From Streptomyces sp. R44 (GTDB lineage: Bacteria; Actinomycetota; Actinomycetes; Streptomycetales; Streptomycetaceae): DNA of 64,000 bases. The notes under the pieces are model-generated. The model was not told the DNA's origin. It made no database searches and saw only the letters and a list, made by a program, of their open reading frames with translations. This document shows, in pieces, positions 15,237 to 23,024 of this stretch (the stretch's first letter is position 1; each line of letters begins with the position of its first letter). The position numbers and the translations under genes are program-made. The stretch covers positions 4,154,001 through 4,218,000 of the forward strand of contig NZ_CP163444.1 in assembly GCF_041053105.1 (NCBI RefSeq), in the 5' to 3' direction.

Positions 15237-15503
15237 TTGCACCCCACCGACACCGCGATGCCGCCCTCGGCCGGACACGCCGAGATCCGCATCGTCGCCG
15301 CCACCCCCGAAGCCGCCCGCGCGGTCGCCCAGGTGATCCGCCGCTCCTTCGCCGGGGCGGAACAGCGCAGCTACCCCGTACCCGAAGGCGGCACACGGCT
15401 CCACCTCACCGTCGACACCGGATCCGGCGCGGAACCCGCCCTCTCCTGGCTCGCCACCAGCAGACCGTCCTCTCGCACCGGCACCCACGACGACGAGGTG
15501 TGA
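15237..15503 (+). CDS. Small conserved hypothetical protein (paralog of 1815)
   Basis: 88 aa from TTG 15237 with GAAGGGA upstream. It shares EIRIVAATPEAAR, EQRSYPVPEGGTRLHLTVDT and WLATSRPSS with 1815. In this unit it lies after the DUF5994 gene rather than before the phosphatase, so gene order was shuffled between the two units. Function unknown. Confidence 0.7.
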   Translation: MHPTDTAMPPSAGHAEIRIVAATPEAARAVAQVIRRSFAGAEQRSYPVPEGGTRLHLTVDTGSGAEPALSWLATSRPSSRTGTHDDEV

Positions 15504-15544
15504 GGAGCGTCGGCCGTTCCTCACACGCATGAAAGGACTCGGTC

Positions 15545-15817
15545 ATGGCGACGCTCCGCGAGCGACAGGTCTACCGCGAACGGGTCCTGACCGCCCTCTA
15601 CGAAGCCACCGAAGGCAACCGTCTCCTCGGAGTCCCGGGGCGGAAGCTGCGGAACGACCTGCGCATCCCGGAGGAGGACCTGGCCGCCGCCTGCACCTAC
15701 CTCGCCGGCGAGGGCCTGATCACCGTCGACTGGGAACCGGGCAACACACCCGAGATGGTCTCCCTGACCCACCAGGGAATCCGCCGTATGGAGGCCGAAG
15801 AGGAAGAACGCGGCTGA
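15545..15817 (+). CDS. Small winged-helix-like protein
   Basis: 90 aa from ATG 15545 with AAAGGA upstream. The helical pattern REVLTALYEATEG-like, then LLGVPGRKLRNDLRIPEEDL, then AAACTYLAGEGLITVD, ends with SLTHQGIRRMEAEEEE. This fits a winged helix of the kind used in small DNA-binding or protein-binding modules. Function not known. It closes the rightward gene run of unit 2. Confidence 0.6.
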   Translation: MATLRERQVYRERVLTALYEATEGNRLLGVPGRKLRNDLRIPEEDLAAACTYLAGEGLITVDWEPGNTPEMVSLTHQGIRRMEAEEEERG

Positions 15818-15848
15818 GCCGGACTGCCCGATGGCCCGCCCCCCGACG

Positions 15849-16664
15849 TCATGTCGCCGCCCGGTGCTGGTGACCCACCTCGCGCGCGAGGTCCAGTCCG
15901 AGGACGCGGTCGAGAAACGCGAACGTCTCGAACCTGGCACCGGCCGGTACGTCGGCGCGCGTCGCCACGGTGACCAGCTCGTCCAGGACGGCGGGGACAT
16001 CGAGATCATCAGCCAGCACGGCATGGGCGTGTCGCAGCACATCGGCGGGGATCGGCCTGGACGGCTCCTGCGCCCAGTCGGCCACCAGCTGCCGCCAGTC
16101 CCCCAGCATCCGCCGGGCCTCTTCGAGCGCAGTACCGGTGACCGTGATCGGCGCCCGGTGAGCGTGCCCGAGCATCAGCATCCTCACGGCCAGCGGATCG
16201 GTCCCCTCCGGGGCGACGGCGTCCAGGAGGCGGGAACGGTCCGGGACACCCCTCTCCCTGGATGCCGGGCCGAACTGGCCCACGTCGATACGGACCCCGC
16301 CGACCGCGTCCTGTGCCGCGGTCCCGTACGCGTGGACGTGTACGTCGGCAGCCGCGCAGAGCGTTCCGCTCGAATGGTGCACACCGACGGTGGCGGGCGG
16401 GTGGATGCCAAGGGCGGACATGGCGTGATCAAGCGCCTCGGCCTGCTCGTGCGGCAGGTCCGACGTGGTGAGGAACGTGCGGGACTGCAGGCCGTGCAGC
16501 TCCGCCGTGCGCGCCAGTACGTCACCGACGAGGAGCGCCCGCAGGTCCACCAGGCCGATCCCGGCCTGGTGGACCGACAGGTGGACGCAGATGCTCAGCA
16601 GATGCCGGCGTACGGAGGGAATCTCCACGAGGTGGCCGGTACGGGTGTCGACGATACGCAGCAT
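15849..16664 (-). CDS. Cysteinyl-tRNA synthetase-like protein without catalytic motifs
   Basis: 271 aa from ATG 16664. The start (MLRIVDTRTGHLVEI) and the C-terminal part (LADDLDVPAVLDELV ... ARFETFAFLDRVLGLDLAREVG), plus DPLAVRMLMLGHAHRAPI, follow the CysRS plan. The zinc cysteine/HIGH region (normally CGPTVYDxxHIGH) reads ICVHLSVHQAGIG, and KMSKS is gone. It therefore cannot charge tRNA in the normal way and may bind a ligand or tRNA. It has no Shine-Dalgarno; TAGCCT lies 7 nt before ATG, so it is probably leaderless. Confidence 0.75.
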   Translation of the reverse strand: MLRIVDTRTGHLVEIPSVRRHLLSICVHLSVHQAGIGLVDLRALLVGDVLARTAELHGLQSRTFLTTSDLPHEQAEALDHAMSALGIHPPATVGVHHSSGTLCAAADVHVHAYGTAAQDAVGGVRIDVGQFGPASRERGVPDRSRLLDAVAPEGTDPLAVRMLMLGHAHRAPITVTGTALEEARRMLGDWRQLVADWAQEPSRPIPADVLRHAHAVLADDLDVPAVLDELVTVATRADVPAGARFETFAFLDRVLGLDLAREVGHQHRAAT

Positions 16665-16753
16665 GATGCGGAGGCTAGTCGCGGAAGCCGCCGGCACCGG
16701 GGAGGACCTGACCAGGCGCTCGACATCGGCAAGGCAGCGGGCGCGTGCCCCAT

Positions 16754-16843
16754 CCGTGCTCTCAGCGGCGGTGAACAGCGGTCGACACGGGAGCGTCAGA
16801 GTCCTCGTCACGAGTCGCCCGACAGTCGATATGCGCAGGTCAG
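16754..16843 (+). repeat. Arm-like repeat F
   Basis: CCGTGCTCTCAGCGGCGGTG, AACAGCGGTCGACACGG and ATGCGCAGGTCAG. Same order as in the other arm repeats. Confidence 0.6.
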
Positions 16844-16874
16844 AGGGCACATCGCTACCCCTGGGCGTCGGTGA

Positions 16875-16917
16875 TTCCCAAGCTTATAGCGCGGGTTCGA
16901 TTCCCGTCATCCGCTCC
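16875..16917 (+). repeat. tRNA-Gly(CCC) 3'-half fragment F
   Basis: TTCCCAAGCTTATAGC, GCGGGTTCGATTCCCGT and CATCCGCTCC. It ends in TCC, as a genuine tRNA-Gly would. Confidence 0.8.
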
Positions 16918-16924
16918 CCAGCAA

Positions 16925-16955
16925 AGCCCCAGGTCAGCGACCTGGGGCTGCTGCT
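16925..16955 (+). terminator. Hairpin terminator after tRNA fragment F
   Basis: AGCCCCAGG and CCTGGGGCT stem, then GCTGCTTTT. Identical to the terminator after fragment A. Confidence 0.75.
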
Positions 16956-17037
16956 TTTCGGCGAGACGCTTCTCAGCTACCGCGCGCTGCGGACGGGAAC
17001 GGCCGTAGCGGATATGCGTGGGCGCATACTGGCAGCA

Positions 17038-17259
17038 ATGACAAAGCCACGTGCACCGAAGCGCTTTTTGCCCACCAGCCCCTTCAAAGCCCCGGTCACG
17101 CCGCCTCCTAAGCAGTTCGCCGTAGGCGACCAGGTCACACACGACGTGCACGGCCTCGGCCGGGTCATCGGCATCGAGGACGGGATCGCGGCGTTCGTGG
17201 ATTTCGGCTCGACGCAAGAGCGGATCTTGAGTCCGTACGCCAAGATGAGCAAGCTGTAG
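17038..17259 (+). CDS. KOW/Tudor-like small protein, copy 2
   Basis: 73 aa from ATG 17038, the same protein as 4555. The same TATGCG-TGGG-CGCATA dyad lies over the -10 (17013-17028), and ATG comes 7 nt after CATACT. Beta-barrel motif FAVGDQVTHDVHGLGRVIGI. It may contact RNA polymerase or nucleic acid, by analogy with CarD and the UvrD C-terminal domain. Confidence 0.8.
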   Translation: MTKPRAPKRFLPTSPFKAPVTPPPKQFAVGDQVTHDVHGLGRVIGIEDGIAAFVDFGSTQERILSPYAKMSKL

Positions 17260-17307
17260 GACCGCCGTGCCCGGTCACGGCACACCAGATCCGTTCATGG
17301 ACCCGCA

Positions 17308-17466
17308 ATGAAGAGGACTCCTCTCATCGACCTGACCTCGCCGTTCTCCGCTCCGGAAGGGGCGTCCCCCCGCACCGCTGCAGCATCACCGCATCCCACC
17401 ACAAATCCCTTCCAGGAGCCCGACTTCGGAGAGACCGAAGCCTTCCTGCTCGACGAGGATGCGTAA
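17308..17466 (+). CDS. Possible 52-aa peptide, copy 2
   Basis: ATG 17308 to TAA 17464-17466. It encodes the same peptide as 4825; the only difference is a synonymous Leu codon. No Shine-Dalgarno and no neighbouring modifying enzyme. Kept as a candidate only. Confidence 0.35.
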   Translation: MKRTPLIDLTSPFSAPEGASPRTAAASPHPTTNPFQEPDFGETEAFLLDEDA

Positions 17467-17543
17467 GCGTCCGCCTCTGGCACGAGTGCGGCTCGACGCG
17501 AGGCAGGCCGACTCCCACTCGTGACGATGGCTTCGGCATCGGG

Positions 17544-17790
17544 TCACGAGGCGTATCCGTTTCCGTCTCCCTCCACGGCCTGCGCCGACCAGCTCCGTGC
17601 GGGTGCGACGGACTCTGATCCGTCACCAGACGAGGCGGCGGTGAGCGGGCGCATCCGCATGGCGGCATGGATGAGGTCGGCCACGAACAGCACGATGCCG
17701 ATGAAGAGCAGGAAGAGGAGCCCGTCGACGACGGCGCCGATGATGCCGAGCGCGATCGCGACGATGATCAGGGCCAGGAAAAGGCGGCAC
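17544..17790 (-). pseudogene. Small hydrophobic membrane protein, frameshifted at start (copy 2)
   Basis: Two membrane segments (LIIVAIALGIIGAVVDGLL and FLLFIGIVLFVADLI). AGGAGG and GTG 17790 are one base out of frame, as in copy 1. A 6-bp GCGATC deletion relative to copy 1 lies in the first helix. No in-frame ATG or GTG is available upstream before a stop. Confidence 0.5.
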
Positions 17791-17849
17791 GAGGGGCGCC
17801 TCCTCGGTCGGACGGGAAGCTCAACGGCAGGCTAGCGAGCCCGGTCCCA

Positions 17850-18320
17850 CCGTCCCACCGTCGCACCGTCCAGGTGAGCGAACACCAGACGGTGGCGCGT
17901 GGGCAGACCGACCCGGATCGCGGCCATGGCCGGCTCGTCGGTGCTGGTGTCGACGTAGATCGCTTCCAGGCTCTGGCAGCGTGCGCGGCGTCGGGGTTGT
18001 CGATGAAGGGCTGGGCGGCCAGCGCCCCGTCGGTCACGGAGGATCGCGTAGGAGCTGTACAGCAGTACGGCTCTCCTCGGTCGGCAGCGAGGCCAGCAGC
18101 AGCGCCTCCACCGTGGCGCGCGGGCCCGGGTCCGGGCCGACAGCGGCCGGCCGGGCGCCCACCCTCGCGGTGAAGCGTCGGTCAGGTGCCGGAGGCCGTA
18201 GAAGAGCAGCTTCTCCTTGGTCTCGAGTAGTACTGCACGAGCCGGAGCGACACACCGGCCTCCGCGGCCACGTCCCGCATGCCGACCGCATGCAGCCCGC
18301 GCCGCCCCGCGACCCGCCGC
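17850..18320 (-). pseudogene. TetR-family regulator, multiply frameshifted
   Basis: Leftward pieces in different frames add up to a TetR protein: GMRDVAAEAGVSLRLVQYY (helix-turn-helix), then ETKEKLLFYGLRHLT, then ATVEALLLASLPTEESRTAV, then SSYAILRD and FIDNPDAAHAARA. The end is joined to the fragment also found at 5360. At least three frameshifts are present. Confidence 0.7.
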
Positions 18321-18327
18321 GAGCCCA

Positions 18328-18745
18328 TGTGGCAGCCCGAGCGTGCCGCCCAGTGGATGGACGAGGCCCTCGACGTGCTCGGTCTCGACCGGGTCCACCT
18401 CGTCGGCTCGTCGTACGGCGGCCGGCTGGTGCTCAACCAGGCCCACGTCCGACCCCGACGACTCGCCTCCGTCACCGCCCTCGACCCCGGCGGCCTGGAG
18501 AAGGTCGGCCTGCGCTTCTTCGCCTGGGTCTTCGCGAGTCTCTTCGCCACCTTGGCCCCCGAGGCCCGGCGCCCGCGCATACCAGATCCGTCGCCCCGCT
18601 CCCCTGCCGCTGACCGAGGACGAGCTGCGGTCCATCCGGAGCCCGCGCGGAGATCATCGCCGCGACCGGACACGGCTCGCAGATCGACCACCGGGACGTG
18701 GTCAACGCCCGGATGCTGTCCTTCATGGGGGACGTCGATTCCCTC
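18328..18745 (+). pseudogene. Alpha/beta hydrolase remnant
   Basis: MWQPERAAQWMDEALDVLGL, then RVHLVGSSYGGRLVLNQAHV with the nucleophile elbow GSSYG, then FFAWVFASLFATL. After this the match moves to other frames (LPLTEDELRSIRSPR, then VVNARMLSFMGDVDSL). The N-terminus and the C-terminal His are missing. Non-functional. Confidence 0.7.
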
Positions 18746-19350
18746 GGCCCTGCCGGGTCGACGCAGAGAACTGTGGCGGGGAGAAACGGCCGTCGGCGGT
18801 CCGCACTCCGTGCCTCGACGTGCCGTCCCGTGCGGATGACCGGGGCTCAGCGTGGTGACAGCCGGACCGGCGCCTCCCGTGCGTCGGGGCCTTCTTCGGC
18901 GAGGGACGGAGGAGAACGGCATGAGGACATCGAGGCACGCGTGAGCGTGGAGGAGTCGGAGAGTTCCGGGGGACGCCCTCCCCGGCTCCGGCCCACAGGC
19001 ACAGGGCCCGCCGGCCGCCGACGCCGCGTCGACCGTCCCGCTTCCGGGAACGCCGCATTCGGGGAGCACGAATACCTGTGTTCGCGGCCTGAGATTTTAG
19101 CGGCCATCGCAGACAGAATCTTTACCGGTGACACGGAGGGAGAAATTTTCGCAGCACACAGGCTGCGGTGACGTGCTACTGTCGAAGTCAGTTGCAGTTT
19201 TGGTACCCAAAAATTTCAAGCGCATCCCGTCGGCCGCGCGCCACAAGGAAACGCTTCGTATTTCCGGTCACCTTCCGGGCAGGGCATCATCGCGGCGACA
19301 CGGCGTCCGTACGGTACGGATTCCGTCGTACTGCCCAGAGGAGAAATGAC
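18746..19350. other. Gene-free stretch with AT-rich cspA leader
   Basis: No coding feature seen in 18746-19080. From 19080 on, the DNA is unusually AT-rich for this genome (GAGATTTTAGC, GAGAAATTTTCGC, CCCAAAAATTTCAAGC). It contains a TTTTGG-TAC-CCAAAA dyad at 19198-19212. This is probably the promoter and the long 5' untranslated region of the cold-shock gene. Confidence 0.45.
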
Positions 19351-19554
19351 ATGGCTACTGGCACCGTGAAGTGGTTCAACGCGGAAAAGGGTTTCGGCTT
19401 CATCGAGCAGGACGGTGGCGGCCCTGACGTGTTCGCCCACTACTCGAACATCGCCGCGCAGGGCTTCCGCGAGCTCCAGGAGGGCCAGAAGGTCTCCTTC
19501 GACATCGCGCAGGGCCAGAAGGGCCCGACGGCCGAGAACATCGTTCCCGCCTGA
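19351..19554 (+). CDS. Cold-shock protein, CspA family
   Basis: 67 aa from ATG 19351 with GAGGAGA upstream. Nucleic-acid-binding OB fold with RNP1 KGFGFI and RNP2-like VFAHYSNI; ends TAENIVPA. It acts as an RNA chaperone at low temperature. First gene of the conserved Streptomyces cold-shock cluster csp - DEAD helicase - CBS protein - SCO5918-like protein. A strong terminator follows, so it is likely expressed on its own as well. Confidence 0.97.
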   Translation: MATGTVKWFNAEKGFGFIEQDGGGPDVFAHYSNIAAQGFRELQEGQKVSFDIAQGQKGPTAENIVPA

Positions 19555-19572
19555 CGCTGACGCGCAATAAGC

Positions 19573-19615
19573 AGCTGGGGCCCGCATCCCTCGGGGTGCG
19601 GGCCCCAGCTTTCTT
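19573..19615 (+). terminator. Strong terminator after cold-shock gene
   Basis: AGCTGGGGCCCGCA and TGCGGGCCCCAGCT form a 14-bp stem around TCCCTCGGGG, followed by TTCTTCGTTTTG. Confidence 0.9.
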
Positions 19616-19800
19616 CGTTTTGCTTGACTCTCGCCTCCCCTGCCTCGCCGATATCAATTTCGCGACCCGGTGAGTTGCCGTCGATTATCCCCTGCCGAGG
19701 CGCTCTCCTCCTCATTCCATTCGGCCGTCCCCGTGATTCCAGAGGCTGTTCACCTGCTGCCGGAATTCCTCGATACGCGCCGTTTCCAGGAAGGTTCTGA

Positions 19801-21309
19801 ATGAACCCCGCACGCACGGACGGCCGCACCTCCCGCACCCGCCGCAACGGCGGTCACGCGTACGAATTCTCCGCCGGAACGGGCCGGGGTGGTCGCCCCG
19901 GTTCGTCCGCGAGCCGATCGGGCGGCCCGAGCCGGTCGGGCGGATACGGCAGGCGTTTCACCTCCGTACAGGGGGAGTTCGCCCCGCCGAAGACGATCAC
20001 TCCGGCGCTGCCCGCCGTCGAGACCTTCGCCGACCTGGCCCTGGACCGGCGCCTCCTGACCGAGCTCACCGCACAGGGCCTGTCCGTCCCGTTCCCCATC
20101 CAGGGCGCGACCCTGCCGAACTCCCTGGCGGGCCGCGACGTCCTGGGCCGCGGCCGGACCGGCTCCGGCAAGACCCTCGCCTTCGGCCTGGCCCTGCTGG
20201 CCCGCACCGCCGGACAGCTCGCCGAGCCCCGCCTGCCGTTGGCGCTGGTGCTGGTCCCCACCCGGGAACTCGCCCAGCAGGTCACCGACGCCCTCACTCC
20301 CTACGCCCGCGCCGTGAAGCTGCGCCTGGCCACCGTCGTCGGCGGAATGCCGATCGGCCGACAGGCGAACGCGCTGCGCGGGGGCGCCGAGGTCGTCGTG
20401 GCCACACCCGGCCGCCTCAAGGACCTCATCGACCGCGGTGACTGCCGGCTGAACCAGGTCGCGATCACCGTCCTCGACGAGGCCGACCAGATGGCCGACA
20501 TGGGCTTCATGCCCCAGGTCACCGCGCTCCTGAACCAGGTCCGTCCCGAGGGCCAGCGCATGCTGTTCTCCGCGACCCTGGACCGCAACGTCGACCTCCT
20601 GGTCCGCCGCTACCTCATCGACCCCGTCGTCCACTCCGTGGACCCCTCACAGGGCGCGGTCACCACGATGGAGCACCACATCCTGCACGTGCACGGCGCC
20701 GACAAGCAGCGGCTGACGACCGAGATCGCGGCGCGCGACGGCCGGGTGATCATGTTCCTGGACACCAAGCACGCCGTGGACCGCCTCACCGAGGACCTCC
20801 TCCGCTGCGGTGTCCGGGCCGCCGCCCTGCACGGCGGGAAGTCGCAGCCGCAGCGCACCCGTACCCTCGACCGGTTCAAGGCCGGGCACGTCACCGTCCT
20901 GGTCGCCACGAACGTCGCGGCCCGCGGCATCCACGTCGACAACCTCGACCTCGTCGTCAACGTGGACCCGCCCACCGATCACAAGGACTACCTCCACCGC
21001 GGCGGCCGGACCGCCCGGGCCGGCGAGTCCGGCAGCGTCGTCACCCTGGTCACCACCAACCAGCGGCGCGACATGACCCGCCTCATGTCGGCCGCCGGCA
21101 TCGTGCCCACGACCACCCAGGTCCGCTCCGGCGAGGAGGCGCTGCGCCGGATCACGGGCGCCCGGACCCCTTCCGGCATCCCCGTGACGATCACCGCGCC
21201 GCCGGCCGAGCAGCGCAAACGCGGCTCGGCCCCCCGCGGTCGGCGCGGTCCCGCCTCGGCGACGAGGCGCGCCGGCGGACGGCGTTCCGCCGGCGACGTG
21301 GCGGCCTGA
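19801..21309 (+). CDS. DEAD-box RNA helicase
   Basis: 502 aa from ATG 19801 with AGGAAGG upstream. The motifs are all present: Q-motif FPIQ, I GRTGSGKT, Ia PTRELAQQV, Ib ATPGRL, II LDEADQM, III SAT, IV-like VIMFLDTKHA, V ATNVAARGIHVD and VI HRGGRTARAG. The Gly/Arg/Ser-rich N-terminus and the basic C-terminus (GRRGPASATRRAGGRR) are RNA-binding tails. It unwinds structured RNA in the cold. Same cluster order as around S. coelicolor SCO5920. Confidence 0.95.
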   Translation: MNPARTDGRTSRTRRNGGHAYEFSAGTGRGGRPGSSASRSGGPSRSGGYGRRFTSVQGEFAPPKTITPALPAVETFADLALDRRLLTELTAQGLSVPFPIQGATLPNSLAGRDVLGRGRTGSGKTLAFGLALLARTAGQLAEPRLPLALVLVPTRELAQQVTDALTPYARAVKLRLATVVGGMPIGRQANALRGGAEVVVATPGRLKDLIDRGDCRLNQVAITVLDEADQMADMGFMPQVTALLNQVRPEGQRMLFSATLDRNVDLLVRRYLIDPVVHSVDPSQGAVTTMEHHILHVHGADKQRLTTEIAARDGRVIMFLDTKHAVDRLTEDLLRCGVRAAALHGGKSQPQRTRTLDRFKAGHVTVLVATNVAARGIHVDNLDLVVNVDPPTDHKDYLHRGGRTARAGESGSVVTLVTTNQRRDMTRLMSAAGIVPTTTQVRSGEEALRRITGARTPSGIPVTITAPPAEQRKRGSAPRGRRGPASATRRAGGRRSAGDVAA

Positions 21310-21355
21310 GCCGTACACCGTCCGGAAGCCGACCCATCTCAGCAGGAGGCACGTT

Positions 21356-21757
21356 GTGACGCCGGTACAGATCCAGCCCCGCCCCACGCACCCCGCCCCA
21401 GCGCACCTCACGCCGGCCGACACCGTGGACACGGCACCACGGGTCTGCGACGACATGACCGTCGAGGTGGCCCTGTCGGTCATGGCCGGCGCCCGCACCG
21501 GTCACCTGCTCGTCTGCGACGACGACGGCCTGTGCACCGGCCTGGTCACCCGGGCCCAGCTGACCACCGTCCGCGAGAGCGCCACCTACACGGACCGGCT
21601 CCAGCTGCGCGACCTCTCCGGCGACGGCGAGCCGCTCACCCCGGCCACCCCCCTGACGCCCGGGCGGGCCGTACGTCCCCGGGTCGTCACCTCGTCCGGC
21701 GCGGGCGGACAGGACGACACTCCGGGCGCGCTCACTCCCGCCCTCGTCCTCGCGTGA
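21356..21757 (+). CDS. CBS-domain protein of the cold-shock cluster
   Basis: 133 aa from GTG 21356 with AGGAGG upstream. One CBS-like motif, EVALSVMAGARTGHLLVCDD, followed by GLCTGLVTRAQLTTV. A single CBS unit is short of the usual pair, so it may dimerise. It sits 46 nt after the helicase and before the SCO5918-like gene. The molecular role is unknown. Confidence 0.8.
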   Translation: MTPVQIQPRPTHPAPAHLTPADTVDTAPRVCDDMTVEVALSVMAGARTGHLLVCDDDGLCTGLVTRAQLTTVRESATYTDRLQLRDLSGDGEPLTPATPLTPGRAVRPRVVTSSGAGGQDDTPGALTPALVLA

Positions 21758-21806
21758 ACCGCCTCACCCCGGCGGAACCATCCCCTTCCTCTCCCTGTGA
21801 GGCATC

Positions 21807-22118
21807 GTGCGCTGTGTCATCGCCCGCTACCCCTTCGACCTCACCAAGAGCGGCGTCCTGGACTCCATGAAGGGCGTCAAGCCCGAGGAGATCACCGGCG
21901 AGTCCGTGATCATCGGCCGCCGCGCCTACCCCGTCATGCAGGTCGGCCAGGTCATCACCCGCCAGGACCGCCGCGACTTCAGCGCGGGTGAAGTCCTCCG
22001 TGCCATGACCAAGCTCGGCTTCACCTGCCGCGGCCTGCCCGAGAACACCACGCCCACCTGTGCCTCCGACGCGTTCCAGCAGGCCTCCGCGATGCACGGC
22101 GCCCCGGCTGCGGCCTGA
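21807..22118 (+). CDS. SCO5918-family protein
   Basis: 103 aa from GTG 21807 with GTGAGG upstream. It has the family start MRCVIARYPFDLTKSGVLDS and core ITRQDRRDFSAGEVLRAMTK. Cytosolic, function unknown, always last in the csp-helicase-CBS cluster. A strong terminator at 22167 ends the operon. Confidence 0.85.
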   Translation: MRCVIARYPFDLTKSGVLDSMKGVKPEEITGESVIIGRRAYPVMQVGQVITRQDRRDFSAGEVLRAMTKLGFTCRGLPENTTPTCASDAFQQASAMHGAPAAA

Positions 22119-22166
22119 CCGTGACCCACGGGCGAACGTGAGCCGACACCCGAACAGCCAACCCAA

Positions 22167-22205
22167 GAGGGCCCGACCGGCACCCGCCGGTCGGGCCCTC
22201 TCGCG
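22167..22205 (+). terminator. Terminator of cold-shock cluster
   Basis: GAGGGCCCGACCGG and CCGGTCGGGCCCTC form a 14-bp perfect stem with a CACCCG loop, then TCGCGTAT. Confidence 0.85.
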
Positions 22206-22239
22206 TATCGGTGGGCAGGTTTCTCCCCGGGCGCCGGGT

Positions 22240-22322
22240 CAGTGATCGGAGTAGCTGAAGTCCCCATGGTCCAGGCGCCGACGTCCGCGATCGAAACGCG
22301 GTGCATCCCGCCCGTATTCAAG
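22240..22322 (-). pseudogene. 3' fragment of a paralog of the gene at 45224
   Basis: The leftward frame GGMHRVSIADVGAWTMG matches GGMYRVAIADVSAWTVG at the end of the 45224 gene. Loss of one G then shifts the frame, turning DFSYSDS into TSATPITD. The upstream part is absent. Confidence 0.7.
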
Positions 22323-22439
22323 GATCCCCCGACCGAGGCGTGTGCCCGGAAACGCGGCGGTCAACCTGGCGGTGACCGCCCCGCGACCCTCCGCGTCACC
22401 GCTGGAGGTCGATTATCTGCTCACCAGACACTCAAAAAT

Positions 22440-23024
22440 CTATATCGGCCGAGGTAGACATTGAGCAGTGGCCTGGTTATGGTTTCTCTCGTAGCCCATG
22501 GAGAAAGCAGGGCCTGGCAGAGACGAACTGCCGGCCGGCAGTACAGGTAGGTGCAGTGAGCAGGACGGTGCGGCGGTGGAGTTTCGAAGCCAGGGCTTTC
22601 GCAGGACGGCGACGGGACTGACGGCCGGACCGGGTGGCCCGCAGTGATCAGGGGCCGCCGCAAGCGGGACGGTGGCCATGCCAGGCGCGGTACCCGTGAG
22701 TGCAGTACGCAGTACCCAGCAGTGAAGTCAGTGAGCGGTACGCGTTCCCCGTAGTAGGCAGTTCGATCACCGAGGAAGAACGGAGGAACCCGCGCCATCA
22801 GGATCGCCCGGGCGTAAGCCTGAGCCCGGGTACCGCAGGACATCGCGACAGTGAGGTGGTCTCCGGTCAAGCAACCGCGATCCCCGCGAACCCGACAGCC
22901 ACTGGGTCGGTTCAGCGGACATAGAAGGCCGGCGCAGTATCAGGGCCGGCAGGTGGTGTAGTAGTTCCTTCGGGGCCCTGGTGCCGGTACGGCGCCAGGG
23001 CCCCTCAACGCGTTTCCCGGAGAG
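22440..23024 (+). ncRNA. Candidate long structured leader of the MerR gene
   Basis: No believable ORF lies in this ~580-nt stretch. There are many local stems: TTCTC/GAGAA (22479-22502), the palindrome CTGCCGGCCGGCAG, CCCGGGC/GCCCGGG (22808-22831), GCCGGC/GCCGGC (22930-22952), and GGGGCCCTGG/CCAGGGCCCC (22972-23004) just upstream of the MerR ribosome-binding site. A run of short GCAGTAC and CAGTGA repeats spans 22700-22760. It could be a 5' leader with an attenuator or an independent RNA. Confidence 0.45.

Larger units (their letters stand above)
16918..17984 (+). repeat. Duplicated segment, copy 2 (copy 1 at 4435-5499)
   Basis: Nearly identical to 4435-5499, including the KOW gene, the 52-aa ORF and the frameshifted membrane gene. 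It continues to the right into a TetR remnant that copy 1 lacks. Confidence 0.9.

Noticed and set aside
22421..22870. A 149-aa leftward ORF antisense to the MerR leader
   Set aside because: No ribosome-binding site and no family resemblance. Such ORFs are common opposite structured RNAs. The stem-rich sequence suggests RNA rather than protein.
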